From an uncultured Photobacterium sp. (GTDB lineage: Bacteria; Pseudomonadota; Gammaproteobacteria; Enterobacterales; Vibrionaceae), in assembly GCF_947039875.1 (NCBI RefSeq), contig NZ_CAMRAN010000024.1, forward strand, positions 1 through 59,175: a stretch of 59,175 nucleotides of DNA. The letters are read 5' to 3'. A program made the position numbers and the translations under genes. A model generated the notes under the pieces. It was not told where the DNA came from and did not search any database. It saw only the letters and a program-made list of their open reading frames with translations. Shown here piece after piece: positions 18,220 to 27,830 of the stretch; the first letter of the stretch is position 1; each line of letters begins with the position of its first letter.

Positions 18220-18878
18220 TAATTTCCTGACTGAACATTCATTACTACCCTATCATGCTCACGCTGTAACATACATGCTTGCTCACGTAAAAAATCTGTC
18301 AATGAATTTAGCTGTTGAACCACAATCGATGCTTGGTCAGTAAAAGGCAAATCTTCACCATTAGTCACTAAACATGATGGCATATTCGCACGAAAAGCAG
18401 CTTGTAAATCATAAACATAATCACCAACATAGAGTATATTTTGTGGTGTAAGTTGCCACTGTTGGGTAATATCAAGTAAGGCATCAGGTGCCGGTTTAGG
18501 AGGAAAATCCTCACGAGAGACAATGCGATCAAATTGCAATTTATGGTGATCAATCTTCAGCTTTGCTGCTTGAATACAGTTACGTGTGACCACTGCGGTA
18601 GGTATATTTTGCTGACGAAGATAAGATAATAAAGCGTAACAACCAGGCATAATAGACGACTGACGTGCATCCATAATTTCATGTTCAATCACTTTCTCTT
18701 CAAGCTGCTTACGGAAAGTTGCATCGGGAATGTCAGCAATATATTGCAATAGATCGACATCAGCCGCACAGTTTAGTTGTTGGCGTAACCAATCAAAATC
18801 TAATGCTGAACTGACAAGTGTGTTATCTAAATCAAAAATAACACCACTGATCATATTGTAAGGGATTGGGGTATACAT
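18219..18878 (-). CDS. HAD family hydrolase
   Basis: A 219-residue phosphatase-like protein. All HAD motifs are visible: I, D16-L-D18-N-T in IFDLDNTLV; II, the VTRN threonine; III, PPKPAPDAL; IV, YVGDYVYDLQAA. The cap is the helical type of the beta-phosphoglucomutase/phosphoglycolate phosphatase group. I start at the ATG at 18878 because GGAG lies six bases upstream; longer frames up to 18950 add a hydrophobic stretch unlike the family. It forms a two-gene unit with the Trp-rich protein. Substrate unknown. Confidence 0.87.
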   Translation of the reverse strand: MYTPIPYNMISGVIFDLDNTLVSSALDFDWLRQQLNCAADVDLLQYIADIPDATFRKQLEEKVIEHEIMDARQSSIMPGCYALLSYLRQQNIPTAVVTRNCIQAAKLKIDHHKLQFDRIVSREDFPPKPAPDALLDITQQWQLTPQNILYVGDYVYDLQAAFRANMPSCLVTNGEDLPFTDQASIVVQQLNSLTDFLREQACMLQREHDRVVMNVQSGN

Positions 18879-19052
18879 GCCATTCTCCATCATCAATAAC
18901 GCAATAATGACAGTGTATGAATATATGCACTTAGTGGCAATTATTGACATTTAATTCAGCGAGTATGATCACGTCTTATGTTGTACCTCAAGCTACTTAA
19001 TAAAACAGCAGCTTGACGTTATTACTTCATTACAATCACATGAAATAGAAGC

Positions 19053-19517
19053 TCACACCAAACATTGCTGATGAATTTTAATCACTACTTTTTTAATCAT
19101 CATTGGGGTCGAAATAACACACCCTGGTTTATGTGGTTGCTGTGGGAAAATAGCTAAAAACATACCCGGCTTTAATAATAAAGAACTGGTATTCGGCATG
19201 GTTTCAACTAACGCAAAATCATTGTCATGATCATAATCAGTCGCAGGGATGCAGTCAGTTAAATTAAGTGACACATCTATACGTTCTTCACCACTGATTA
19301 AGTATTGAAAATCAATATATTGTTGATGAACCTCACCTTGTTTAGCTGCTGCCGCTTGGGTTTCAAAACTCATCACATTAGCAAAAATACGATCGCCATC
19401 TATCTCATAACGACCATTCTCTAACTGCGCTAGATCTTGTGTATTTATAAAATTTATCGCTTGTTGAAAAGCCGCAGGCAATGCATGTAACGGCTGTTTA
19501 ATTTCACCAAAAATCAT
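19053..19517 (-). CDS. nanQ: YhcH/YjgK/YiaL family protein (NanQ-like)
   Basis: A 154-residue cupin-fold protein of the DUF386 family. The core shows HQQYIDFQYLISGEERI and PGMFLAIFPQQPHKPG, which hold metal-binding His and Glu residues. In enterobacterial sialic acid clusters the homologue (NanQ/YhcH) is reported to speed interconversion of N-acetylneuraminate anomers. Here it follows siaT after a terminator-like hairpin, so it belongs to the same pathway but may be made at a lower level. The symbol rests on context and family. Confidence 0.8.
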   Translation of the reverse strand: MIFGEIKQPLHALPAAFQQAINFINTQDLAQLENGRYEIDGDRIFANVMSFETQAAAAKQGEVHQQYIDFQYLISGEERIDVSLNLTDCIPATDYDHDNDFALVETMPNTSSLLLKPGMFLAIFPQQPHKPGCVISTPMMIKKVVIKIHQQCLV

Positions 19518-19534
19518 TTTCTTATCCTTTTATA

Positions 19535-19569
19535 AATAAAAAGCGGAAAAGCATCCGCTTCTCCGCTTT
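19535..19569 (-). terminator. Hairpin terminator between siaT and nanQ
   Basis: AAGCGGA at 19541-19547 can pair with TCCGCTT at 19554-19560 or with TCCGCTT at 19562-19568. On the minus strand the first option ends in TTTTTATTTA. The two alternative partners make it a possible switchable structure. Confidence 0.5.
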
Positions 19570-19581
19570 GTTTTAAGTTTA

Positions 19582-21060
19582 TTATTCAGTCACTATATTG
19601 AGTTCTTCAGCTGACTTACTTTTAAATAATGGGGCCGTGATAAAGCCCACGATGACCACCATTAACGTACCAATCACGCCGTAGAAGAAGAAGTTCAGAT
19701 CAGTAAAGCCACGTACAATTAACACAGCAACAACCGCGGCAATCACACCACATAATGCACTACCTGCATTAGCACGGCGAACAAAGATGCCCAACATAAA
19801 CAGACCTGTCATAGGACCGCCCATTAAACCGATTAAGCTATTAAATGCATCCCATATTTGACTTTCATTACTTTTAATTAAATAAACAGAAGCAGCAACA
19901 CCTAATAAACCAGCAATAATCGTTACAACTCTTGCCATATTAAAGCTCTGCTGCATATTTTTTTCTTCGCCAAAACGGTTATAGATATCCACGGTGTAAC
20001 AAGCAGAAATACTATTTAAACTGCTTGAAATACTTGATTGAGAAGCTGCAAAAATAGCCGCAATAATTAACCCTGCAATACCCGCAGGCATTTGAGAAAT
20101 CACGTAAAACGGTAGAATACCTCCTGTATTAAAATTCTCAGGTATCAATTGTGAATTTTGACTATAGAAAGCATATAGCGCAGAACCAATAGCAAAGAAG
20201 AAAATAGGTACACAAGCAACTAACTTAGCATTAGTGATCAAGGTCTTTTTCGTTTCTTCAATAGAATCAGTCACAATATAGCGTTGTACTACATCTTGGC
20301 TCGCAGTAAATTGCTGTAAACTAGCAAATAAGAAACCTATCATTAATACAGGTAAAGTACTGTCAGTCCAGCTCCATTCAAAACTTGAACTTGGGAAATA
20401 TTTATCTTGTTCAGCACTTAAACGGAATACTTCAGTCACACCGCCATCAACATGAAAACAAATAGTAACAAAGATGACGACTGCAGCGACGGACAGCATA
20501 ATACCTTGAATAACATCCGTCCAAATAACCCCTTCAATACCGCCAAGGAAGGTATAAACAATACATAACACACCGATTAAAAATACGATCGTCAGAGGAT
20601 CAATATGTACAAATGGCATTAATGCAAGTGCGGTTAAATAGGTAATAATTGCAATACGCCCAATATGGAATAGCATGAATGACATACTAGCAAACAAGCG
20701 CATCTTAATATCAAAGCGACGTTCTAAATATTCATATACTGAGGTTAAATTGAGTTTTCTAAAAAAGGGAATATAGAAATAGAACACTAACGGTAGAATA
20801 AGAATAGCCACATATTGGCCGACAAGGAAAGTCCAATCAGAAGTATAAGCCTTGGCAGGAATAGACATAAAAGTAATCGAGCTTAATGTGGTTGCAAATA
20901 CACTGATTCCCGCCGCCCAACCCGGTATTCGGCCTCCAGCTTTAAAATAATCATCTGCTGATTTCTGACGGCGGGCAAAATAAACACCAACCAACATGAC
21001 ACCAATTAAATACGCGAACAATACGATATAATTGATCGTACCAAATGCTTGAATTTCCAT
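19582..21060 (-). CDS. siaT: Sodium:sialic acid symporter (SSS family)
   Basis: A 492-residue inner membrane transporter with about 13 hydrophobic segments. It closely follows the SiaT type known from Proteus and Salmonella: DDYFKAGGRIPGWAAG near residue 35, TLSSITFMSIPAKAYTSDW near 60, TASQDVVQRYIV near 260 and AASQSSISSSLNSIS near 340, the last lying in the sodium-site region of the family. It brings N-acetylneuraminate into the cell with Na+. It lies 42 bp behind nanK in the nanE-nanK-siaT unit. Confidence 0.92.
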   Translation of the reverse strand: MEIQAFGTINYIVLFAYLIGVMLVGVYFARRQKSADDYFKAGGRIPGWAAGISVFATTLSSITFMSIPAKAYTSDWTFLVGQYVAILILPLVFYFYIPFFRKLNLTSVYEYLERRFDIKMRLFASMSFMLFHIGRIAIITYLTALALMPFVHIDPLTIVFLIGVLCIVYTFLGGIEGVIWTDVIQGIMLSVAAVVIFVTICFHVDGGVTEVFRLSAEQDKYFPSSSFEWSWTDSTLPVLMIGFLFASLQQFTASQDVVQRYIVTDSIEETKKTLITNAKLVACVPIFFFAIGSALYAFYSQNSQLIPENFNTGGILPFYVISQMPAGIAGLIIAAIFAASQSSISSSLNSISACYTVDIYNRFGEEKNMQQSFNMARVVTIIAGLLGVAASVYLIKSNESQIWDAFNSLIGLMGGPMTGLFMLGIFVRRANAGSALCGVIAAVVAVLIVRGFTDLNFFFYGVIGTLMVVIVGFITAPLFKSKSAEELNIVTE

Positions 21061-21102
21061 ATAAGCCTCACCATTTAGGGGTTGAGAGAAGATAATTAAT
21101 TT

Positions 21103-21999
21103 CTATGTATGATTTTCTTGTCGTGCAAACCAATGAGCGGCACCTAACAAACCTGCATCACCACCAGATTGAGCGGGAATAATATGCGGTCGATAAAGTT
21201 CTGGTTTTTCATTTAGATATTGTTGAATATATTCACAATAATGAGGTGCAAGACCCACACTGCCACCGATAACCACCGCATCGAGATCTAAGCTAATTGT
21301 GAGGTTGGCAATTAATTCCGCGACCGCAGCAGCTGAAGAATGAATAATACTTATTGCATCTTCATTACCGTCAAGTGCCAGTTGATAGACCTGTTGCCCA
21401 TTACATGGACGCTTAAATAAGGCACTACCAAGTTCACCTATCGCGGTACCTGAGGCCACTTTTTCTATACATCCTTGACGACCACAGCCACACAGAGGGC
21501 CATTAACATCAACAACCGTATGTCCAATATGACCACTAATACCCCGAGCCCCCGTTTGTAATTGTTGATTCAACACTAATCCACCGCCGATACCAGTAGA
21601 AATAGTAATAAACAACATGTTGTGAGTATTGTTATTAGGCGTTAGCGAAATAAATTCATACCATGCCGCAGCTTGGGCATCGTTCATTGCATATGTCGGT
21701 AATTTTGAAATACGCTGAATATTATCAACTAATTCAAATCGATTTAATCCACCTAAATTAGCGGGATTTAACGCCGTTAAAATCCCGTTATTAATGATTC
21801 CTGTTGAGGCAATAGCAACAAAATCAGCCTGAGTGATAAACGGGGTTAATAAAGAGGTTAATGCTGCGGAAAACACCGCGGGCTGTTGTGACTGAGGCGT
21901 AGCTATTTGATGACGATCTATAATCTGGTTAGTTGCACAATCCACTAGTGCCGCAGCTATTTTTGTGCCACCAATATCAACCGCTAAACAAACACTCAT
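21103..21999 (-). CDS. nanK: N-acetylmannosamine kinase (ROK family)
   Basis: A 298-residue ROK sugar kinase that phosphorylates ManNAc, the product of the NanA lyase. The ATP-binding [13 protein letters not shown] stretch starts at residue 8. The zinc-binding ROK signature [22 protein letters not shown] is in the middle, and the sugar-binding glutamate/histidine pair lies in it. Its ATG overlaps the nanE stop by four bases. Cluster position identifies the substrate better than the sequence alone, since ROK kinases are similar to each other. Confidence 0.92.
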   Translation of the reverse strand: MSVCLAVDIGGTKIAAALVDCATNQIIDRHQIATPQSQQPAVFSAALTSLLTPFITQADFVAIASTGIINNGILTALNPANLGGLNRFELVDNIQRISKLPTYAMNDAQAAAWYEFISLTPNNNTHNMLFITISTGIGGGLVLNQQLQTGARGISGHIGHTVVDVNGPLCGCGRQGCIEKVASGTAIGELGSALFKRPCNGQQVYQLALDGNEDAISIIHSSAAAVAELIANLTISLDLDAVVIGGSVGLAPHYCEYIQQYLNEKPELYRPHIIPAQSGGDAGLLGAAHWFARQENHT

Positions 22000-22712
22000 G
22001 CAATATCCTTAACACGTAATTGATCTGCGGTTGCAGCAGTATTTACCGCTTGTTTAAACCATTCGCAGATATGTTCAATACGCGTGATTGCAGAGCCAAC
22101 CGTGACGCAGTTCGCTCCCGCAGTCATTGCTTTAGCTGCTAATACTGGTGAGTTATAACGCCCTTCAGCCATCACAAAATAACCACGTTGATGCAAAGCC
22201 ATCACCAATTCTAAGTCAGGTTCAGTCGGTACTTCACCTTCGGTATAACCTGATAATGTTGAACCAATAATGTCAGCGCCTAATTGGTGGCACATATCAC
22301 CATCAGCCAAAGTCGCACAGTCAGCCATTGCTAAACATCCATGTTGATGAATCGCATTAATTAAATTTTCAACTGTTTCTGGACGTTGGCGTTGCGTACC
22401 ATCAATCGCAATAATGTCAGCACCAGCGGCTGCAAGATCAGCAACATCTTCTACAAATGGCGTAATTCTTACTGCTGAGTTATTCAGATCTCGTTTAATA
22501 ATACCAATAATAGGTACAGCCACATGTGGACGTGTTGCTTGTAAATTTGCAATACCTTCAATACGTAAACCCGCAGCACCACCTAAAACCGATGATTGCG
22601 CCATTGCCGATACAATCTGAGGCTGATCCATAGGGCTATCATCAACAGGCTGGCAAGAAGAGATAAAACCATTATTTATATGTGCAAGAAGTGTTTGTGA
22701 ATGCTTAACCAT
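21996..22712 (-). CDS. nanE: N-acetylmannosamine-6-phosphate 2-epimerase
   Basis: A 238-residue TIM-barrel enzyme that turns ManNAc-6-P into GlcNAc-6-P. Family stretches [44 protein letters not shown] and [13 protein letters not shown] are all present; the catalytic lysine lies in IIKRD and the glutamate in MAEGRYN. I start at the ATG at 22712 with GGAG nine bases upstream; the longer frame to 22784 would run over the probable NanR operator. It is the first gene of the minus-strand nan unit. Confidence 0.92.
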   Translation of the reverse strand: MVKHSQTLLAHINNGFISSCQPVDDSPMDQPQIVSAMAQSSVLGGAAGLRIEGIANLQATRPHVAVPIIGIIKRDLNNSAVRITPFVEDVADLAAAGADIIAIDGTQRQRPETVENLINAIHQHGCLAMADCATLADGDMCHQLGADIIGSTLSGYTEGEVPTEPDLELVMALHQRGYFVMAEGRYNSPVLAAKAMTAGANCVTVGSAITRIEHICEWFKQAVNTAATADQLRVKDIA

Positions 22713-22741
22713 GATCGTTAGCTCCAAAAATATCAACGTTA

Positions 22742-22756
22742 TGAAGTTTGACTCCA
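22742..22756. promoter_or_regulatory. Probable NanR operator upstream of nanE
   Basis: TGAAGTTTGACTCCA lies 30 bases before the nanE start. It differs by one base from the motif upstream of nanR, and both resemble the inverted motif upstream of nanA. An extra half-site GGAGT lies at 22773-22777. RpiR-type NanR is the likely binder. Confidence 0.6.
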
Positions 22757-22927
22757 TCATGTCGATATCATTGGAGTGACGCAATAATGAACTTTTTAAA
22801 TAGAGAGATATTGCACACTCTTTGCCTAAAATAACCTCAAAATCACGATGTAAATCACAGTTAAAAAATAATCAATTCGTTGTGATTAATGTTTAATGAA
22901 TAACCAGTAAGGCTACTTTACCCCCAT

Positions 22928-22955
22928 AAAAAAGGCCACATTTGAATGTGGCCTT
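22928..22955 (-). terminator. Terminator of nanR
   Basis: AAGGCCACATT at 22932-22942 pairs with 22945-22955, and on the minus strand a run of six T follows. It sits just after the nanR stop. Confidence 0.85.
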
Positions 22956-22976
22956 AATGGTATTTCTGGTAAAGTT

Positions 22977-23846
22977 TTAATCTAGCGCTTGGGTTGTTTT
23001 ATACTTCTGCTGACGTGTATGTTGAGGATTGTCACGAACCAGCAATGTATAAAGCATATCTAATACAAACAGTTGCGTTATTTTAGTACCAATAGAATCC
23101 CCTTGCAGTTGCCCCTGACGATTACCATTAATTAATACATAATCAGACAATTCAGCCAACGGAGATAATGGATTATGCGTCAGCGCCACAGTAATTGCGC
23201 CACACTCTTTGGCCAATGCTAACGCTTTAATAGTTTCTTTTGACGTTCCGGAATGACTAATACCAATCGCAACATCGTCATTGTTTAATAATGCAGCTTT
23301 CATATACATAAAATGATTATTGGTTAACGCATCGACATCAAATCCAATCCGCATGAGTTTATTTTTCGCATCTTCTGCGGTAATGCCGGAGGACCCCACG
23401 CCAAAAAAATAAATCCGTTTTTGTTGCTGTAAAGCACGAGCCACCGCTTCTAATTTAGAAAAATCTAATAAATTTAATGTTTCACCTAAGACATTATTGA
23501 TCGTCTGTTGTAACTTTCGACCGATATGTTCAGCATCATCATCTGCGGTTAATTCGGTATCAAGCATGTGCTTCTCAGTATCATGAGGTGTTGCAACCTC
23601 AATCGCTAACTTCATCTTAAGATCTTGAAAACCTTTAAAATGGAGTGCCCGACAAAAACGAATAATACTGGCTTCGCCAACGTTAGCTTGCTGAGCGAGT
23701 TCTGCAATTGAAAGTTCAGTCACAGGTTGAGGTTGTGCTAAAACATAATCAGCGATTCGACGTGCCGATGGTGTCAAGCTATCACGTAGACTACCTAACG
23801 TATCTAAAATTTTACCCACTTGAATTGCATCTGTTACCGCATTCAT
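22977..23846 (-). CDS. nanR: RpiR-type transcriptional regulator of sialate genes (NanR)
   Basis: A 289-residue regulator. The N-terminal HTH_6 domain (about residues 10-85) has the stretch LSIAELAQQANVGEASIIRFCRAL. The C-terminal SIS domain (about 125-265) has GVGSSGITAEDAKNKL and ISHSGTSKETI, which bind sugar phosphates. In Vibrio vulnificus an RpiR-type NanR represses the nan genes and responds to ManNAc-6-P; the same role is expected here. The gene lies between the nanE unit and the divergent nanA, and its own start is preceded by an operator-like motif, which suggests self-control. Confidence 0.9.
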   Translation of the reverse strand: MNAVTDAIQVGKILDTLGSLRDSLTPSARRIADYVLAQPQPVTELSIAELAQQANVGEASIIRFCRALHFKGFQDLKMKLAIEVATPHDTEKHMLDTELTADDDAEHIGRKLQQTINNVLGETLNLLDFSKLEAVARALQQQKRIYFFGVGSSGITAEDAKNKLMRIGFDVDALTNNHFMYMKAALLNNDDVAIGISHSGTSKETIKALALAKECGAITVALTHNPLSPLAELSDYVLINGNRQGQLQGDSIGTKITQLFVLDMLYTLLVRDNPQHTRQQKYKTTQALD

Positions 23847-23901
23847 ACGTTATCCTTGCCATTCTTCAGCTTAGGTGGCGATCTTTATCGTATTATCATT
23901 A

Positions 23902-23916
23902 TGAAGTTTTACTCCA
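23902..23916. promoter_or_regulatory. Probable NanR operator upstream of nanR
   Basis: TGAAGTTTTACTCCA lies 55 bases before the nanR start. With the copies at 22742 and 24099 it defines GRAGTNNNACTTC, an inverted repeat with a 3-bp spacer. Confidence 0.6.
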
Positions 23917-24098
23917 AAATCAAATCCAATCATCATTTCAATCCAAAATAACGATAAAAAATATTTTATAAATTTCAAAAATCAATTAATAGCAATAGAT
24001 CACAGTTTCTATTAAAACCCCTAAAAGTCGTTTCTTTTTTATTGCCAACCAAAATCCCACTTCGTATGATAATATAACTCCAAAAGAATTACGCTTTA

Positions 24099-24112
24099 GA
24101 AGTAAAACTTCA
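24099..24112. promoter_or_regulatory. Probable NanR operator upstream of nanA
   Basis: GAAGTAAAACTTCA, an exact inverted repeat (GAAGT/ACTTC), lies 18 bases before the nanA start. A further ACTCC half-site is at 24078-24082. The position at the start of the transcript fits repression. Confidence 0.6.
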
Positions 24113-24130
24113 CAAATAAGGATCTGAGAC

Positions 24131-25024
24131 ATGGAAAAGCTAACAGGTTTAATTGCAGCCCCTCATACGCCATTTCTAGCTAACGGTGATATTGACTATG
24201 TCGCTATTGATGCTATTGCTAAACATCTTATTAATACCAATATCGTGGGTGCTTATGTTTTAGGTACGACAGGCGAAGGCATTCATTGTTCAGTAGCAGA
24301 ACGTAAAGCGGTTGCAGAGCGATGGGTACAAGCAAGTGCAGGCCAACTGAAACTTATTATTCATACTGGTGCGTTAAGCATTACAGATACACTTGAATTA
24401 ACCCGTCATGCTGATCAGTTAGATATTTATGCGACCTCGGCCATTGGTCCTTGTTTCTTTAAACCCAATAACGTTACCGATTTAGTTAATTACTGTAAAG
24501 CAGTTGCTGACGCTGCTCCTTCTAAAGGATTCTATTATTATCACTCAGAAATGAGTGGCGTGACGGTTGATATGGAACAATTCTTAATTGCTGCTGATAA
24601 AGTGATTCCAAATCTATATGGGGTTAAATTTAACAGCACTAATTTATATGAATACCAACGTTGTTTACGTGTTTGTGATAGTAAGTTTGATGTACCGTGG
24701 GGTGTTGATGAGCATTTCCCTGGCGCATTAGCGGTGGGAGCAATTAGTGCTGTCGGCAGTACCTACAATTACGCTGCGCCTCTTTATCACGACATGATTG
24801 ATGCTTTTGCTCAAGGTGATCATCAAACGGTGATCAATAAAATGGACAATGTAATTGCACTTATTCGTGTCTTAGTTGAATACGGCGGTGTCGCGGCAGG
24901 TAAAACCGCAATGATGCTACATGATATTGATGCAGGTAACCCACGCCTACCATTACGCACATTAACAACCGAACAAAAACAGGATGTTATATGTAAAATG
25001 CGTGATGCCATTTTAGTGGCTTAG
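24131..25024 (+). CDS. nanA: N-acetylneuraminate lyase
   Basis: A 297-residue class I aldolase that splits N-acetylneuraminate into ManNAc and pyruvate. The DapA/NanA fold signatures are visible: LGTTGEGIHCS (44-54, binding the pyruvate carboxylate), the tyrosine in YYYHSEMSG (Y137 region) and the Schiff-base lysine K166 in LYGVKFNS. Length is typical. It is read divergently from nanR and followed by a strong terminator. With nanK, nanE, siaT and nanQ it makes a complete route from sialate to GlcNAc-6-P; NagA and NagB would finish it. Confidence 0.95.
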   Translation: MEKLTGLIAAPHTPFLANGDIDYVAIDAIAKHLINTNIVGAYVLGTTGEGIHCSVAERKAVAERWVQASAGQLKLIIHTGALSITDTLELTRHADQLDIYATSAIGPCFFKPNNVTDLVNYCKAVADAAPSKGFYYYHSEMSGVTVDMEQFLIAADKVIPNLYGVKFNSTNLYEYQRCLRVCDSKFDVPWGVDEHFPGALAVGAISAVGSTYNYAAPLYHDMIDAFAQGDHQTVINKMDNVIALIRVLVEYGGVAAGKTAMMLHDIDAGNPRLPLRTLTTEQKQDVICKMRDAILVA

Positions 25025-25044
25025 TTATTTTTTCTCCGATAAAG

Positions 25045-25070
25045 AAGCCAGCAAATAATTGCTGGCTTTT
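25045..25070 (+). terminator. Terminator of nanA
   Basis: AAGCCAGCAA at 25045-25054, loop ATAA and TTGCTGGCTTTT form a stem with a T tail. Confidence 0.8.
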
Positions 25071-25100
25071 CATCATTTACAGTGTGAATTAAGGCCAATA

Positions 25101-25778
25101 TTACAGTTCAGTATCAATTGGGGTTGAGCGATGGGTATATTCTATATAAAACAAAGTGACAGCAATAAAGGAGGTTAATGCCAATGCTGGAAATAATGAA
25201 TATTGGGGAATTGTTTGCATTATAAACCCGCCATTCATTGCACCTGAAATCAAAGAACCCCATAAACACAGATATTGCATCAACCGTTTACGATCACCTT
25301 GCCCAACAATTGCCAATGCCAATAGACGACCAATATTAACTAAATATCCAGTGGCATACGTAAGAGGAATTGATTTTTCTATCGTTAATCGTAATGCTAT
25401 ATTTTGCATTCCCATGCCATAACACAGAATAAAATTAATCGCTAAAAAAGGCAGATAAGACTCCATGATAATGGCAAATATCAGCACAACCGAAACGGAA
25501 GCCATCACCACACCTCGGTAGAATCGACGCCCAGATAAGGCAATTAATTCGCCAGACATGGAGCCGATAATAAAAATACTTAATAATGCAATATAAATGG
25601 CTGCACGAGGATAATCATGATAACTCAACATCATTCCCATATGAGTCGAATTGCCACTCATAAAAGATGCAAATACTCCGTTTTTAAGATGTAAAAAGCC
25701 AACCGCATCAACAGTGCCTGCAACAAACAATAACAAATAGGGCATTAATGATAAAAAGAACCGTCTTTCATTTAACAT
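25101..25778 (-). CDS. DUF1275 (YoaK-like) membrane protein
   Basis: A 225-residue inner membrane protein with about six hydrophobic segments. The N-terminal family signature FVAGTVDAVGFLHL and FASFMSGNSTHMG (residues 18-48) is clear. The function of the family is not known; a transport role has been suggested. It converges on nanA with only 76 bp between the stops and is not co-directional with any neighbour, so a role in sialate use is not supported. Confidence 0.85.
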   Translation of the reverse strand: MLNERRFFLSLMPYLLLFVAGTVDAVGFLHLKNGVFASFMSGNSTHMGMMLSYHDYPRAAIYIALLSIFIIGSMSGELIALSGRRFYRGVVMASVSVVLIFAIIMESYLPFLAINFILCYGMGMQNIALRLTIEKSIPLTYATGYLVNIGRLLALAIVGQGDRKRLMQYLCLWGSLISGAMNGGFIMQTIPQYSLFPALALTSFIAVTLFYIEYTHRSTPIDTEL

Positions 25779-26222
25779 TTATTATTTATATCCAACTATA
25801 TTTCCATATTATGACTATCAGTAAACCCTCAGCACTTTATCTATTTTAAAAGGCTTTTTACTCGTATTTTGGCTATTGTAATTAAATATTCAGCATGGCT
25901 AATAACTTTAGTTTAGTAAAAATACACCATAAAAATAATAATATAGCGTAATAAAAACTCTTTTAAAAAATATGAAAACTATATCCATCTTAGCAAAGAG
26001 TTATTTTTTACTTTTAAAACAATGCATTATACTTAACAAATATTACAACTATAGATTTAACAGTCAATTCCAATAGTGGATTATTTTTATAAATAAGAAT
26101 ATTAATATAGGGAAAAAGCAGAAAAAATGAAGATAATAACAGCAGAGGTAGCTGTAAATAAAAACAATAAAAGGTGCAATAATATATAGACTCGCTATTA
26201 TTACACCTTTTAATTTAACTAA
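25779..26222. other. AT-rich intergenic region
   Basis: About 440 bp of very AT-rich DNA between two minus-strand genes. Apart from the terminator at its left end-point relative to the flavoprotein gene (26169-26212) and the presumed promoter of the DUF1275 gene, I see nothing. Confidence 0.5.
26169..26212 (-). terminator. Terminator of the COG2509 flavoprotein gene
   Basis: A long stem (AAAAGGTG..AATAATA with TATTATT..CACCTTTT, one mismatch) ends in T-rich DNA on the minus strand, 11 bases after the stop. Confidence 0.7.
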
Positions 26223-27830
26223 TTATACATTTAACATATCAAGCGCAATCGCTTCGGCAACTTTAATACCGTCGATGCCTGCAGATAAAATACCCCCCGC
26301 ATAACCTGCACCTTCACCACCAGGATATAAACCTTTAGTATTAATGCTTTGGAAATCTTTTCCACGTTTAATTTGTACAGGAGAAGATGTGCGCGTTTCA
26401 ACACCCGTTAGCATGCTATCGGCATGTGAGAAACCTTTAATCTTTTTATTAAACGCAGGCAATGCTTCACGAATCGCTTCAATAGCATAATCTGGCAAAC
26501 TGCTGCTTAGGTCAGTAAACTTAACATTTGGTTTGTAAGACGGTTCAACATCACCCATTTGACTGATGGTTTTACCTGCTAAGAAATCCCCCACACATTG
26601 TGCTGGCGCATCATAGCTACTGCCACCAAGAACATATGCGTTACGCTCTAGCTTACGTTGTAAAGCGATCCCTTGCATTGGATCGTTAGCAAAATCTTCA
26701 GGTGAAATACCCACTACAATCGCACTGTTAGCATTACGCTCACTACGTGAGTATTGGCTCATACCGTTGGTTACTACTGACTCAAGCTCAGAGGTTGCTG
26801 CAACCACAACGCCACCAGGACACATACAGAAACTATAAACTGAACGGCCATTTTTACAGTGGTGAACCAATTTATAATCCGCAGCACCTAATAAAGGATG
26901 ACCTGCATTTTTACCAAAACGGGCTGAGTCGATAGTTTCTTGTTTATGCTCAATACGGAAACCAACTGAAAATGATTGCGCTTCAAGGTGGACACCTTTG
27001 TCATGCAACATCTTAAAGGTATCACGCGCACTGTGGCCAATCGCTAATGCAACGTGCTTTGACGGAATCACTTCACCAGTTGACAAAGTAACGCCAGTAA
27101 CTTGATTATCTTCAATATTGATTTCTTCAACGCGAGTTTCAAAACGAATCTCACCGCCAAGTTCAATAATTTTACGGCGCATTTTCTCAACCATTGTTAC
27201 CAATTTGTAGGTACCAATATGTGGTTTACTTAGATAAATAATTTCAGCTGGTGCGCCCGCTGCAACAAATTCTTGTTTTACTTTAAGACCCAGAAAACGA
27301 GGATCTTTGACTTGGCTGTATAATTTACCGTCAGAGAATGTACCTGCGCCACCTTCACCAAACTGTACATTTGATTCGGTGTTTAGCTCACGTGTACGCC
27401 AAAAACGGAAAGTATCTTTTGCACGTTCGTGTACTGATTTTCCGCGCTCGAGAATAATAGGCTTAAATCCCATCTGCGCCAAAATAAGCCCTGTAAACAA
27501 ACCACATGGACCCATACCAATAACGATAGGACGTTCAGTGATATTTTCAGGTGCTTGAGTCACATATTTATAGCTTGTATCTGGTGATGCTTTCACCTGG
27601 TGATCGTTAGCAAACGTCGTTAGTAATTGCTCTTCATCAACATCTTTTAAAGTGATATCTACAGTGTAAATCAGATAAATATCATTTTTTTTACGGGCAT
27701 CATAACCACGTTTAAAGACATGAATATCAACTAGTTGGTCTTTATTTATCGATAACTTGTTGATGACAAAATCATGTAAAGCTACTTCACTATGATCTAA
27801 CGGTAATTTAACTTCATTAATACGTATCAT
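26223..27830 (-). CDS. FAD-dependent dehydrogenase, COG2509 family
   Basis: A 535-residue soluble flavoprotein. After an N-terminal domain of about 95 residues comes the Rossmann FAD motif VIGMGPCGLFTGLILAQ (GxGxxG) near residue 105. NVQFGEGGAGTFSDGKLYSQV follows near 155, and a C-terminal FAD contact lies in YPGGEGAGYAGGILSAGIDG. COG2509 proteins are widespread but not characterised. I start at the ATG at 27830 with GTGGA upstream; a GTG nine bases earlier is also possible. It is single, with its own terminator. Confidence 0.85.
   Translation of the reverse strand: MIRINEVKLPLDHSEVALHDFVINKLSINKDQLVDIHVFKRGYDARKKNDIYLIYTVDITLKDVDEEQLLTTFANDHQVKASPDTSYKYVTQAPENITERPIVIGMGPCGLFTGLILAQMGFKPIILERGKSVHERAKDTFRFWRTRELNTESNVQFGEGGAGTFSDGKLYSQVKDPRFLGLKVKQEFVAAGAPAEIIYLSKPHIGTYKLVTMVEKMRRKIIELGGEIRFETRVEEINIEDNQVTGVTLSTGEVIPSKHVALAIGHSARDTFKMLHDKGVHLEAQSFSVGFRIEHKQETIDSARFGKNAGHPLLGAADYKLVHHCKNGRSVYSFCMCPGGVVVAATSELESVVTNGMSQYSRSERNANSAIVVGISPEDFANDPMQGIALQRKLERNAYVLGGSSYDAPAQCVGDFLAGKTISQMGDVEPSYKPNVKFTDLSSSLPDYAIEAIREALPAFNKKIKGFSHADSMLTGVETRTSSPVQIKRGKDFQSINTKGLYPGGEGAGYAGGILSAGIDGIKVAEAIALDMLNV

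Noticed and set aside
25101..25778. DUF1275 protein as part of the sialate cluster
   Set aside because: It is convergent with nanA, has its own promoter region and no NanR-like motif upstream.
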